Source: Promethearchaeota archaeon (GTDB lineage: Archaea; Asgardarchaeota; Lokiarchaeia; Sigyniarchaeales; SOKP01). Taken from it: 56,790 nucleotides of DNA. The DNA lies in contig JAHLWP010000027.1 of NCBI GenBank assembly GCA_019057865.1, forward strand, positions 1 to 56,790. Direction: 5' to 3'. The number at the start of each line of letters is the position of its first letter. Within the stretch, counting starts at the first letter, position 1. Shown piece after piece: positions 1-8,167 of the stretch. Under the pieces are notes generated by a model. The model did no database searches. It saw only the letters and a program-made list of their open reading frames with translations, and was not told where the DNA came from. The translations under genes and the position numbers were made by a program.

Positions 1-232
1 TTGGATTGCGAGGGTCAGAAACATCAATAATTTGTAACCCTTCTTCAGTTCCCCCGATATATGCTATATCATCAATTACAACAACATCCCAGGCAAATAA
101 AGTGTCGAATTGCCCGATCTTTTGTGGATTTATATTTGCATCAGCATATACTTTATCATCGTTTGATAAAACCATAAAAAATACTATAATAATAAAGAGA
201 AATTTCTTTGATAGAAGTTTCTTTGAATTCAT
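1..232 (-). CDS. LVIVD-repeat surface protein, N-terminal part
   Basis: The minus strand gives 77 codons from an ATG at 232 and runs off the left edge, so the protein is partial. The first 31 residues are a signal peptide or anchor: basic MNSKKLLSKK followed by a hydrophobic FLFIIIVFFMVL stretch. The mature part then shows one beta-propeller blade of the LVIVD type (WDVVVIDDIAYIGG, then GLQIIDVSDPRNP). This family is secreted or anchored on the outside of archaeal and bacterial cells; the ligand is unknown. Related surface beta-propellers of the SBBP type lie near 43-44 kb and at the right edge. The start choice is supported by the signal peptide directly after it. Confidence 0.8.
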   Translation of the reverse strand, partial: MNSKKLLSKKFLFIIIVFFMVLSNDDKVYADANINPQKIGQFDTLFAWDVVVIDDIAYIGGTEEGLQIIDVSDPRNP

Positions 233-354
233 TTTTCATCAATTATCTTTGAATGTTTAATTTAATTTTTGACTACATAATTATAAAGATTTGAGGTGCA
301 CTTTTCGAACATTTAAAAAATTCTAACATTGTATCAATATTAACTAAATAGTTA

Positions 355-540
355 TTGAGTAATAGTACCATGCCAAAAGAGAAGGTTAAAGATATTGAGA
401 TATATTATGAAATCACTGGAGAGGGAGAAAATTTACTTTTTATTCATGGGTTAGGATCAAGCACACGTGATTGGGACAAACAAGTTCCATTTTATTCTCA
501 AAATGATGAATTTGATGAGGATACTGGAAATGCCGAGTAA
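355..540 (+). pseudogene. truncated alpha/beta-hydrolase
   Basis: The 61-codon frame starts at TTG 355, or more likely ATG 370. It encodes the first strands of an alpha/beta-hydrolase: IEIYYEITGEG, then the oxyanion-region LLFIHGLGSSTRDWD. A normal family member has about 250-280 residues, with the nucleophile Ser near residue 95. Here the match stops after about 47 residues and the frame ends in an unrelated acidic tail (NDEFDEDTGNAE). No catalytic Ser, Asp or His remains, so this is a gene fragment. The break lies next to a tRNA that is broken in the same place. Confidence 0.75.
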
Positions 541-558
541 AATGAGATAATTTTACTT

Positions 559-616
559 ATCGAACCCGCGACCTTTCGCATGCCAAGCAAACGATCTTCC
601 ACTAATCCACGTCCCC
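559..616 (-). tRNA. 3'-truncated tRNA-Ala (GGC)
   Basis: Read on the minus strand from 616: a seven-base acceptor strand GGGGACG; a D stem GATT/GATC with a seven-base loop containing GG; an anticodon stem TTTGC/GCGAA with loop TTGGCAT (anticodon GGC, alanine); a variable loop AGGTC; and the T-stem 5' strand GCGGG with loop start TTCGAT. The cloverleaf stops there. The expected T-stem partner CCCGC and acceptor partner CGTCCCC do not follow, and I did not find them elsewhere in the window. It is either a tRNA broken by an insertion or deletion, or a gene with a T-arm intron whose second exon I could not see. Confidence 0.65.
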
Positions 617-738
617 AGCATTATATAGATTAAAACACTCCCAAATAATTAAATTTTTGTATTTTAAGACTAGAAACATGGATTAACCTAAATATTATGT
701 ATAGAATTAATTGAAAAAATAGGATAATCCTAGAGTTT

Positions 739-1056
739 TTATAAAGGAAACTTTCTCTCATAAATTTCTTTAAAATCAATAATTTCTAACTCATTGAAAT
801 AACTTTCTTTACAATCTTTACATATCGTTCCTTGACTTAAATCAATGTCAATCATCAATAAATAAAAAGACTCATCGTTTATCATATTTTTATTACAACC
901 GTAATTGCATAAAATACAATCATCTGGTATAGACATTATTTCACTTTCAATGCTTCCATCAAGGTTTATAGTGGTAATAGTATTCTCTCTTATAGGAAAT
1001 AGAATTTGAAATTGTTCTTTATTTAATTTCATTAGAAATTTATTATTATTTATCAT
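739..1056 (-). CDS. small protein with two CxxC motifs
   Basis: This 105-residue protein is unrecognised. It contains CILCNYGC (about residues 47-54) and CKDC (about 80-83). These are two cysteine pairs about 25 residues apart, which could bind a zinc ion. The ATG at 1056 is preceded at good distance by a strong ribosome-binding sequence (aaggagg), which decides the start. It lies just downstream of, and slightly overlaps, a decayed stretch of small frames read on the same strand. Function is unknown. Confidence 0.6.
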   Translation of the reverse strand: MINNNKFLMKLNKEQFQILFPIRENTITTINLDGSIESEIMSIPDDCILCNYGCNKNMINDESFYLLMIDIDLSQGTICKDCKESYFNELEIIDFKEIYERKFPL

Positions 1057-1330
1057 TCATATCCTCCTTCTTTCCTATTATTACATTACTATACTCATCA
1101 AATTCCTCTCCTAGTCTTGGCATTTTTTCTAAACTCATTCTTTTTATTTTTTAAATTCTTAATATTTTCTTTGTAAACATCTAAATTTGATTCTTTAAAC
1201 AAAAAAACATTATAAATAATTTGATTATTAAGAATTTTAATGATTTCATGTACCATATATTATAATTTCATGATTTATATTTAAGAAATCAAGTATAATT
1301 TTACCCCATTCACTTTCAATTTCATTTACA
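1046..1330 (-). pseudogene. decayed small-gene remnant in shifting frames
   Basis: Three overlapping minus-strand frames look like protein but none is long. About 1330-1250 reads NEIESEWGKIILDFL. From ATG 1256 to the stop at 1098 are 52 codons beginning MVHEIIKILNNQ. From ATG 1138 to the stop at 1046 are 30 codons ending EEFDEYSNVIIGKK plus a short tail. Each frame continues where the previous one stops, as expected for one gene with two frameshifts. The last frame overlaps the next gene's start. No family is recognised. Confidence 0.35.
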
Positions 1331-1340
1331 TTTTATAAAT

Positions 1341-1755
1341 AGATTATATCAAATTTTATTTTTAGAATAATACCACCATATATATCTTAATATTTTAGAG
1401 ATATATAGAAATGATCGGGAAACGATGATTATTCTTTAAATATTCATATCAAATTTATGATTCGAAATTTTGTTAAAGGATAATTATTCAACATCAATTC
1501 ATTAATAATTTAGAAATTAAACATTCTTGAAGAATGAATATTGAATTAAGAAATGATATGATAAAATACATAAATTCTCAAGTAATAAAAGAAGAAAATA
1601 ATATTTCTTTTTCATTCTTTATCTCATATCTTAAAATTTAGCTTCAATTTGAAGTTAAAATTTTTTTAGTTCAACTCTAAGCTTTTTTCCAAGGCTATAT
1701 CTTTAAAGATGATTTTTAACGAAAGTGTTAATAAATATAATAAGATATATAACAT
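1341..1755. other. AT-rich gene-free stretch
   Basis: I see no coding frame here on either strand. The stretch is very AT-rich and holds two inverted repeats. One is a 15-base perfect palindrome at 1522-1536 (CATTCTT-G-AAGAATG). The other is the longer near-perfect hairpin at 1633-1664, listed separately. It separates the decayed minus-strand genes from the plus-strand nuclease-like gene at 1756, so it should contain that gene's promoter. I cannot pick one TATA element among many. Confidence 0.5.
1633..1664. repeat. near-perfect inverted repeat
   Basis: The arms AAAATTTAGCTTCAA and TTGAAGTTAAAATTTT are reverse complements except for one base difference and one extra base. They are separated by a single base. 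The repeat sits about 90 bases upstream of the plus-strand nuclease-like gene. It could form a hairpin, bind a dimeric regulator, or be a remnant of a small mobile element; nothing in the sequence decides between these. Confidence 0.5.
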
Positions 1756-2262
1756 ATGTCAAATATCAATAGCCTATTTTCAGGGATGTATGAATATATA
1801 GAGACAAAAAAAGAATATTTTGACTTATTTATTGATCTAGATACTAGATATGAGGGATGGCTAGAAGCCGAAATAATGAAATATATCTCAAATAAACCTG
1901 ATGAATTTCACATAGAAAAAACTAAAAAAAACCATGAGGTCTATGGTCGCCCTGATCTCATATTAAAAGCTAATGGTGAAACATGGATTATTGAATTAAA
2001 AGCATTCTTAATAAATCGGAGATCACTAAGGTTTTATCTTAAAGGAAGAGGTGGAGCTCGAAAGGATTTTGCAAGATTAAAAAGATTCAATAAAAATTTT
2101 TGGATAATAATCTGTCTTGCCTGTTGCGAAGAGTTGAATAGTGAGAATTTTGAAAATAATGTTGAGGAAGTATCTAAGAAGTATAATATTAAAATACTAA
2201 ATACTCTTACATTTTATACTCCAAAAAATAAACAAGTAACATTAATGTTATGGGGAAAATAA
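1756..2262 (+). CDS. solo PD-(D/E)xK nuclease-like protein
   Basis: This 168-residue protein has the core of a PD-(D/E)xK nuclease. An acidic helix GWLEAEIMKY (about 34-43) is followed by GRPDLILKANGETWIIELK (64-82), which gives the PD pair, a 12-residue hairpin and the ELK triad end. The family includes restriction enzymes, transposon nucleases and repair nucleases. No methyltransferase, helicase or DNA-recognition domain is fused or adjacent, so the target is unknown. The conserved acids and lysine are present, so it could be active. It is the only plus-strand gene in the first 13 kb apart from remnants. Confidence 0.65.
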   Translation: MSNINSLFSGMYEYIETKKEYFDLFIDLDTRYEGWLEAEIMKYISNKPDEFHIEKTKKNHEVYGRPDLILKANGETWIIELKAFLINRRSLRFYLKGRGGARKDFARLKRFNKNFWIIICLACCEELNSENFENNVEEVSKKYNIKILNTLTFYTPKNKQVTLMLWGK

Positions 2263-2395
2263 CCATGTTTCGTTCAAATAATGAATTGATTACTAAATTT
2301 TTTAATATCCAATAATTTCATATATAAAAAAAATTTTTTAATTTTGTGCATTCTACCTGTTAATTTTAGAGATCTTTTTCTTTTCTGTTATTTTA

Positions 2396-2656
2396 TCATT
2401 CCTCCCATAATGTTAATTTTTCACTAATTATTTTATTTTCATCATTATCAATTAATCCATAATCATAATTTCCAACAAATTCTAAATCTGACACTTGAAA
2501 AACCATTTCTACCCTCCAACATTCCGAACACGCTAACACAGCAACGTCTTTTACTAATTTCCCCATTAATAAAAGATCTGCATTACAACACACTGATTTT
2601 ATTAATTCAAATTTTTTTGGATATTTTTTTAATTGCTTTTCTATTTTTTCATCCAT
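2396..2656 (-). CDS. small zinc-ribbon-like protein
   Basis: This 86-residue protein is unrecognised. Cysteines in VCCNADLLL (about 22-24) and ACSECWRVEM (about 43-46) could form a small treble-clef or ribbon zinc site. The rest is acidic, ending EKLTLWEE. It starts at ATG 2656, about 20 bases after the end of a broken gene read in the same direction. Function is unknown. Confidence 0.5.
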   Translation of the reverse strand: MDEKIEKQLKKYPKKFELIKSVCCNADLLLMGKLVKDVAVLACSECWRVEMVFQVSDLEFVGNYDYGLIDNDENKIISEKLTLWEE

Positions 2657-2675
2657 TTTTTTATTTTCTCCATTA

Positions 2676-3137
2676 TTACTTTTTTAATTTTTTTTTCAAC
2701 TTTTCTTGAAGTGCTTGTTGCCAGTGATGTGAAGGATAATTTAAAAATTCTGTATTAAGAACATTAAGTCATTCTGCTCTAATTTTATCAGATAATAAAC
2801 TATAAACATTCTTTTTGATCAAAATTATGTTAGTATCTTTGTTGATTAAAGATTTTATTTTTTTTATTAATTTTTGAGTATTATTTTTAATTATTACATT
2901 TCTTACTTTTAACTTTACTGAGCTTGGAGTAGATTCAATAAATTTGATATATAATTTTCCCTTTTCTCTAACTCTATTATTCTTCAAAAAGTCATATTCA
3001 TATGTAATTTGTTTATTAAGTTTTTTTTCGAGAAATTTGAAATATCCTAGTCCAAACGAACCTTCAATATAATATTCCTCATCACTAATATCGAATTTTT
3101 GTATTTTGAAATTTCGAATTGAAATAATAATTATATT
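2676..3137 (-). pseudogene. unknown gene interrupted by an in-frame TGA and lacking a start
   Basis: One reading frame runs from 3137 to a TAA at 2676-2678 and is broken only by a TGA at 2769-2771. Before the TGA it reads as a lysine-rich protein (GSFGLGYFKFLEKKLNK, then LKNNRVREKGKLYIKF). After it the same frame continues convincingly as NTEFLNYPSHHWQQAL and a basic tail. No ATG, GTG or TTG precedes the protein-like part; the first is a TTG at 2987, inside it. The frame begins exactly where the helicase gene ends, so a fragment fused behind that gene is likely. Recoding of the TGA is possible but less likely. Confidence 0.5.
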
Positions 3138-5041
3138 TCAATTATTCCAATAGACTTGAAGAATTTGTATATTCCATCATAGAAATTACAACATCTCGTA
3201 TAATCATTATTATCTCCCCTTGGAATAAAAATAGCCATTCCTTGACGAGCTCTAGTTAAAAGAACTCGATAAGCATTTATTAAATATATAATATTGTTTT
3301 CATCGTTAATATTTTGCCAAGATGTACCACGGAAACGTTTATATATCCACTTTTCATCTTCAATTCTTAAATCGGCATCCCAACAAACACAAGTCCAATC
3401 TAATTCAAGACCTTGAATATCAAATTCAGTAGCAACATCTTCAAGGTAATATGAAGAGCGTACATCATCTTTAGGATTCAAAAACCAATGTGTTGCCTTG
3501 ATTTTATTTTGTACATAAATTCCAAAAGATTTTAATCTAATAGCTCCCGAACTTGCTAATAATCCAATACGCTCAGTTCCGCGACTTTTTTTTCTTAACC
3601 AAGTTTTTGCTTTATCGATATCTCTTGTTATAACTAATGGATATTTCTCTCGAAGACTAGTATATAATTTCTTAGCGGATTCTATATCATTATTCAAGAT
3701 ACTTTTAATTAAATCTGAGACTCTTTCACTACGAAAAGATCGTATTGACGTATTAAGATGTAGGTATTTAGCATAGGTATATGAATTCTGATTTAGTAAA
3801 ACATCAACATTTTTTCCCCTAGTATATTCAAATTCATTAATTTTCTCAGATAAAAATATTTTCCAATGTTTAAATTTATTTTTTAAAGCAGAAAACCATC
3901 CAATTAATCCTGCTTCCCCTACGTTTATCTCTTGACCTCCCCCAACGAGACATATAATAACAGCCCAATCTTTATGACGATCCATTATATTGATTAAGAA
4001 TTCTGGTTCTGACATATTAAAATCCGTAATCCTTTTTTTCTGTTTCATAAAGTGCGTAGTTTGCTTCAATGTCCATGCTCTCTGCGCTTCATCAAAAATA
4101 ACAACTTTTTCAATAGGAGCACTCTCCTTTCTTAGAGCATCATCTCTAAAATGATGTATATTTTGTATAAAAGCTTTTACTCTCTGTTTAGCAACTCTTT
4201 TTGATATAGTTCCATTAGAATTTTCAACCTGGTTTCTTGTAAGAGCTTCTTGCAGAACTTTTACTAAAGGTCCATTTCCAGAAAGAAAAACTGCATGTTC
4301 TTCTTCTTCAAATATGTGTCTTTCATTTGCTAAATTAAGGCCAGCTAAAGTTTTTCCAGAACCAGGAACACCCGTTAGAAAACAAATGGACTTAAAATTA
4401 GACTTCTTTGATATTGTTATTATTTTATTTATACATTCAGTAGTCTTACTAAGATTCTCAGCTCCAGCATCAGAACGAGATATTTCTTTAACACTATGAC
4501 CTTGATATAAAGCCTGTGCTGCTTCAATTATTGTTGGAGTAGGTTTATATTGAGAATTATTCCATTCTATTGGATCTAATTCCTGTGGTTCTATTAATTT
4601 GATTAGATTTTCTAATATGCTCCGTAAATTTTCTTTATTAGATCGAATAGCTTTGTAAATATTATCTTCATAAGGTTCGAGTTTATCAAATATTGAATTA
4701 GCTTCCGTTGCTACTAAAATCGGAATTAAAGTTGCTTCATGACTTTTTTCATGAAAATTTTTTAAATCGAGAGCATAATCAATCACTTGATCTATCGAAT
4801 GATTATGATATTGATTTTCTCCTACTTTAAATTCGATTATAAAAACAATTCCATTTATTATGAGTACATTATCAACTTTTTTACCCATTCTTGGAATAAC
4901 AAATTCGAAAAAGATGAATCCATCTGAAAATTTTTTTAAGGATTCTTTTAAAATTTCAATTTGAGAGATCCATGCATTTCGCTGTTGTTCTTCTAATTTT
5001 AATTCATGATTTGAGGATAAGATTCCCAAAATAGTATCCAA
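3131..5041 (-). CDS. DUF2075-type DNA/RNA helicase with nuclease-like N-terminus
   Basis: This is a 636-residue protein. Residues 56-74 (VDNVLIINGIVFIIEFKVG) resemble a PD-(D/E)xK strand pair, with D57, E70 and K72. A P-loop GVPGSGKT lies at 224-231 and a Walker B VVIFDEAQ at 313-320. Near the C-terminus is a superfamily-1 helicase motif VI-like VLLTRARQGMAIF. This order (degenerate nuclease, then P-loop helicase) is that of the DUF2075/Schlafen-group-3-like family, often found in restriction and defence neighbourhoods. A zinc-binding gene lies about 120 bases upstream on the same strand and could share a transcript. The motifs look intact. Confidence 0.8.
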   Translation of the reverse strand: MDTILGILSSNHELKLEEQQRNAWISQIEILKESLKKFSDGFIFFEFVIPRMGKKVDNVLIINGIVFIIEFKVGENQYHNHSIDQVIDYALDLKNFHEKSHEATLIPILVATEANSIFDKLEPYEDNIYKAIRSNKENLRSILENLIKLIEPQELDPIEWNNSQYKPTPTIIEAAQALYQGHSVKEISRSDAGAENLSKTTECINKIITISKKSNFKSICFLTGVPGSGKTLAGLNLANERHIFEEEEHAVFLSGNGPLVKVLQEALTRNQVENSNGTISKRVAKQRVKAFIQNIHHFRDDALRKESAPIEKVVIFDEAQRAWTLKQTTHFMKQKKRITDFNMSEPEFLINIMDRHKDWAVIICLVGGGQEINVGEAGLIGWFSALKNKFKHWKIFLSEKINEFEYTRGKNVDVLLNQNSYTYAKYLHLNTSIRSFRSERVSDLIKSILNNDIESAKKLYTSLREKYPLVITRDIDKAKTWLRKKSRGTERIGLLASSGAIRLKSFGIYVQNKIKATHWFLNPKDDVRSSYYLEDVATEFDIQGLELDWTCVCWDADLRIEDEKWIYKRFRGTSWQNINDENNIIYLINAYRVLLTRARQGMAIFIPRGDNNDYTRCCNFYDGIYKFFKSIGIIEI

Positions 5042-5164
5042 ATCAGCGTTCAGAAATCTTTTTATTGGTTCAGAATAATATGCTCTCTTTATCGTAATAT
5101 ATCATCAGATAATTTATTTGTTATTATTTGAATAGTTTTGTTCTTAATTAGATATAATAATAAT

Positions 5165-6022
5165 TCAACATTTATCACAATAAGTTTTATTTTTATACTT
5201 CTTATATCTCAATTCTATTGGTAATTTTACATTTGATTTTGATTTTAAATATGTTATAAATTCATCAGCCGAATTATCCTCTACTTTCAAATATCTGCCG
5301 GTTAGTCCGTTTACGCTATTATTAGACCTTCTTCCAAAAATTGCATATCTGTCAATATTACTTTTACTCGATTGCCAATTTTTAAATTTTTTAAGAATAT
5401 AATCATCAATATCTATTCCTTTCCCTTCAGCATAGAATAGATTTTTACACAGAAAACAGCAATCTCTGTTAAAAACATGAAATCTTTTTAGCGGATTTTT
5501 TAGTAAAAGTTGATTATTTTGAACCAAAATTTCAGGATGGTTTTTATTACTAATAATATCCATAACCCATTCATGATTTATTTTGTGATAGGTATTGCGA
5601 GAAGTATAACCATCAAATAAATTCCTTTTATTATTAGAATAATGAGGGTAAACATGCAAAGGAGAATTTTTGCTCTTAAGTAAAGGAAAAAAAATTTCAT
5701 TTTTCTTCATCTCCTTATAAATTTCCTCAAAAGTAAAAAGTTCTTCAATTTTACCCATCCAAATGATTTTTCGAATTTTTTTGGAATTCGAACCATTCAG
5801 ACCGATTATATAGATCTTTTGTTTGGGTTTAATTCTGCCTAATTTATTTGGTTTAATATAAGTCTTATATAATTCTTCTCTTAAACGTTTTTTACAAGGT
5901 CCGAAAAAAATATTGCTAGAATTAACTTTATAAGGTACTCCACTGTCATCAACTCGGTCTGCATCTTTCGATAATTTAACAATATAAAAATAAAGAATTG
6001 AATCGTTTTGGGATTTCGTCAT
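5165..6022 (-). CDS. unknown protein with C-terminal cysteine cluster
   Basis: This 285-residue protein has an N-terminal half with FFGPCKKRLREEL, IYIIGLNGSNSKKIRKI and WMGKIEELFTFEEIY. That pattern reminds me of PUA-like or modification-associated (Nmad-type) domains, but I cannot place it firmly. The C-terminal half has DCCFLCKNLF (about 188-197) and ends TYCDKC, which could form one zinc site bridging distant parts. It starts at ATG 6022 and lies upstream of the DUF2075 helicase on the same strand, so the two may be one unit acting on nucleic acid. Confidence 0.5.
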   Translation of the reverse strand: MTKSQNDSILYFYIVKLSKDADRVDDSGVPYKVNSSNIFFGPCKKRLREELYKTYIKPNKLGRIKPKQKIYIIGLNGSNSKKIRKIIWMGKIEELFTFEEIYKEMKKNEIFFPLLKSKNSPLHVYPHYSNNKRNLFDGYTSRNTYHKINHEWVMDIISNKNHPEILVQNNQLLLKNPLKRFHVFNRDCCFLCKNLFYAEGKGIDIDDYILKKFKNWQSSKSNIDRYAIFGRRSNNSVNGLTGRYLKVEDNSADEFITYLKSKSNVKLPIELRYKKYKNKTYCDKC

Positions 6023-6317
6023 AACATTATAGTAAAATTAGGATTATTTAAAGATAGTCCTTTTGAGAAGTAAACTGTTCTGTGTTCAAGAAAATTATAT
6101 CTATAAAATAAAAAATGGAGAATTGAATTATGTTCTCTTCCTTCATTTTAACCCTATTTTATTTTATTTATAATAATTACATAAAAATTTTTGTATTTAA
6201 TATTATTTTATTAATTACAAAAAAGTCTATAATTATATGCCATCTCAATTTTTTGCTATTATAGTTGAGAAAAATCCTACTATTTATAATTAGTATTTAT
6301 ATGAGGGAAGCTGGATA

Positions 6318-6611
6318 TCAAAAATTTTCTGTAATTAACCTTATTCGTATTAAATCAATCTGGGATAAATTTTTTCCAAAAAAATCAGTTATATCAAAGT
6401 ATATTTCTAAATTTTCGCCATTTTTAAGTTTGAGTTCTAATTTGTCATACATTTTACCATCAATATTCAATAGGGATTGAAGTATTAATCTATATTCTCC
6501 AAACCTTTTTCTTACCTCTATGTATTCTTGTTCAACTCCTTCTTCATTAGTACAATCGGAAATAATTATCGCATTAGTTAAGGAGGAACCATCTCCACCA
6601 GATACTTTCAT
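6318..6611 (-). CDS. hypothetical protein with GGDGSSLTNAIII start
   Basis: This is a 97-residue protein. Its N-terminus (GGDGSSLTNAIIISDC) followed by EYIEVRKRFGEYRLILQSL and YFDITDFFGK resembles a widespread family of small uncharacterised bacterial proteins; I recall the pattern but not a function. It starts at ATG 6611 and stands alone, with AT-rich spacers on both sides. The plus-strand frame over the same bases is a shadow. Confidence 0.55.
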   Translation of the reverse strand: MKVSGGDGSSLTNAIIISDCTNEEGVEQEYIEVRKRFGEYRLILQSLLNIDGKMYDKLELKLKNGENLEIYFDITDFFGKNLSQIDLIRIRLITENF

Positions 6612-6887
6612 AAATCATATACTCTTGAATGTTTTTTTCATTTTTTTTGTATTTTTTTTTGCTTATCCTCAACCTAAATATTAATATTGCCTAAAAAATG
6701 AATAAAAAAACATAAATATAAATATTACAGAAATGTCAATGGTTAGCGCACACTTTCTTTTAATAAAGGAAAAAAGATAATTATTTAGAATTTAGAATTA
6801 ATCCTCATTTTAGGTACAATTACTAAGATAAATTAAAAAATAGTTTAAATCTACAAGAAAGAACGATAGTTACGATTTTTGATTAAA
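6612..6887. other. AT-rich spacer
   Basis: I see no convincing gene, repeat or RNA here. It contains long T and A runs near 6630-6670 that could serve as terminators, and should contain the promoter of the 97-residue gene read leftward from 6611. Confidence 0.4.
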
Positions 6888-7130
6888 TTATTCACTTTTC
6901 TTGTTATTCACAAAAATTTCATATAAATTTCTGCAAACTTTCTTAGCATTTTTTCTTGATATTTCGTTTACAGGCCAAGGGGTCTTTTCAGTTCGCTTAT
7001 AACTTGTCCCATCTTTTTTATTAACAGTAAAAATTTTAATTGATTTTCCCATTATGAATTGTTTTGCTTTCTCAGTATATTTTAACTCGCATTGTTTTAG
7101 AAATTCCTTTTTGATTATTCTTTCCATCAT
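6888..7130 (-). CDS. small basic hypothetical protein
   Basis: This 80-residue, lysine-rich protein is unrecognised. It contains TVNKKDGTSYKRTEKTPWP in the middle and a helical basic C-terminus (RKNAKKVCRNLYEIF). High basic content would fit nucleic-acid binding, but no domain is visible. It starts at ATG 7130 and follows the PIWI-domain gene on the same strand with a gap of about 65 bases, so it might be co-transcribed with it. Confidence 0.45.
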   Translation of the reverse strand: MMERIIKKEFLKQCELKYTEKAKQFIMGKSIKIFTVNKKDGTSYKRTEKTPWPVNEISRKNAKKVCRNLYEIFVNNKKSE

Positions 7131-7194
7131 TAAATGAATTCTACTTTTAAGTATTTAAATTTCTAGGAGTATGTAATTAGTAAAAAAAAGATCT

Positions 7195-8022
7195 TCACAT
7201 AAAAAATCGATATTGTTTAGGTAAATTTTGAATTTTTCTTGCTCTTGCTTCTTCTAGGATTATTCCGACTCTGTGTGATACTTTCAATGTTATATGATAT
7301 TTACTACAAAATTCAGCATTATTCCAATCTAATTTGGAGAAAGCCATAATTTCAATCAATAATTGCTCATAAGTAGAATCGCACTCATATAATTTGACAT
7401 AGAGAGGTGTAGGCACTTGGGAGCCAGGATAAGTGTTTAAAGCAGGAATAAAGCCAGACGTATAAAGAAAATGTTCATTGTTCGAAATGGATATTACCGT
7501 TCCTCTTACAACAGGATACTGATCATCAGTGTAGAATCTAACATCTTTTCTTGATATACAAAGAAAATTCTTATCTGGAATAGTTTTTGCTCCTTCATTA
7601 AATCCCTTTAATTTTTCTTCATTAAATTCAGTAGATTTATGTATCACTATTCTCTGAGGTTCTTGTTCCATATGATTCTTATATTCCTTTACGATTTCCA
7701 TCATCAATGCTGAAGCATGATCTTCATTGAGATGTGGATTTCGATCTTGATTAAAATCCCATGGAAATGGTTGTCCGCGTAAAACATAACTTTGCCCCGT
7801 ATGTAAAAATATCTGCGCCATACTTACACCCATTTGTCCACCTTGTGCGATATTATCTGGATAAAATCCTACTCCAGCATAGCAAGTTCCGGGATATAAA
7901 TCAATTACTTTCCAAGGGATTCCCGTAGCTTTATAATAGAGCCCGACTGAAAAGATCATTTCGCTTAAGATATGAAATTTAATTGTGTTTAACGATTTTA
8001 TAATATATTTTTTAAATTCCAA
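7195..8022 (-). CDS. PIWI-domain protein, Argonaute-like, catalytically degenerate and without MID
   Basis: The 275 residues match an Argonaute PIWI domain from its start: SVGLYYKATGIPWKV (25-39), CYAGVGFY (47-54), RIVIHKSTEF (124-133), SGFIPALNTYPGSQVP (189-204), and LDWNNAEF then HRVG (231-253). The first catalytic Asp strand (normally GxD) reads GVGF, and the second catalytic region reads IHKS rather than a strand with RDG. It therefore should not cut nucleic acid, as in short Argonautes. The MID, PAZ and N domains are absent; in-frame sequence upstream of TTG 8022 meets a stop after eight codons. It is either a PIWI-only protein or a beheaded remnant. A 460-residue gene lies 145 bases upstream. 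Confidence 0.8.
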   Translation of the reverse strand: MEFKKYIIKSLNTIKFHILSEMIFSVGLYYKATGIPWKVIDLYPGTCYAGVGFYPDNIAQGGQMGVSMAQIFLHTGQSYVLRGQPFPWDFNQDRNPHLNEDHASALMMEIVKEYKNHMEQEPQRIVIHKSTEFNEEKLKGFNEGAKTIPDKNFLCISRKDVRFYTDDQYPVVRGTVISISNNEHFLYTSGFIPALNTYPGSQVPTPLYVKLYECDSTYEQLLIEIMAFSKLDWNNAEFCSKYHITLKVSHRVGIILEEARARKIQNLPKQYRFFM

Positions 8023-8167
8023 GCTTTCTATTTGAAAGTATTTTTATTGTAGTGCGTTGGTATGTGAGGGATTATATAACTATATTTGTTATAACTTCCC
8101 ATTGTGTCCAACCATTCAGGATTTAATTAGACATCTTTTAAAAGAGAGTATTTATTTAAAGACAAAT

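Noticed and set aside
4314..4499. Plus-strand protein inside the helicase gene
   Set aside because: It lies wholly over the helicase's P-loop region in antisense.
6265..6480. Plus-strand protein over the 97-residue gene
   Set aside because: The minus-strand frame has family-like motifs; the plus frame is its shadow.
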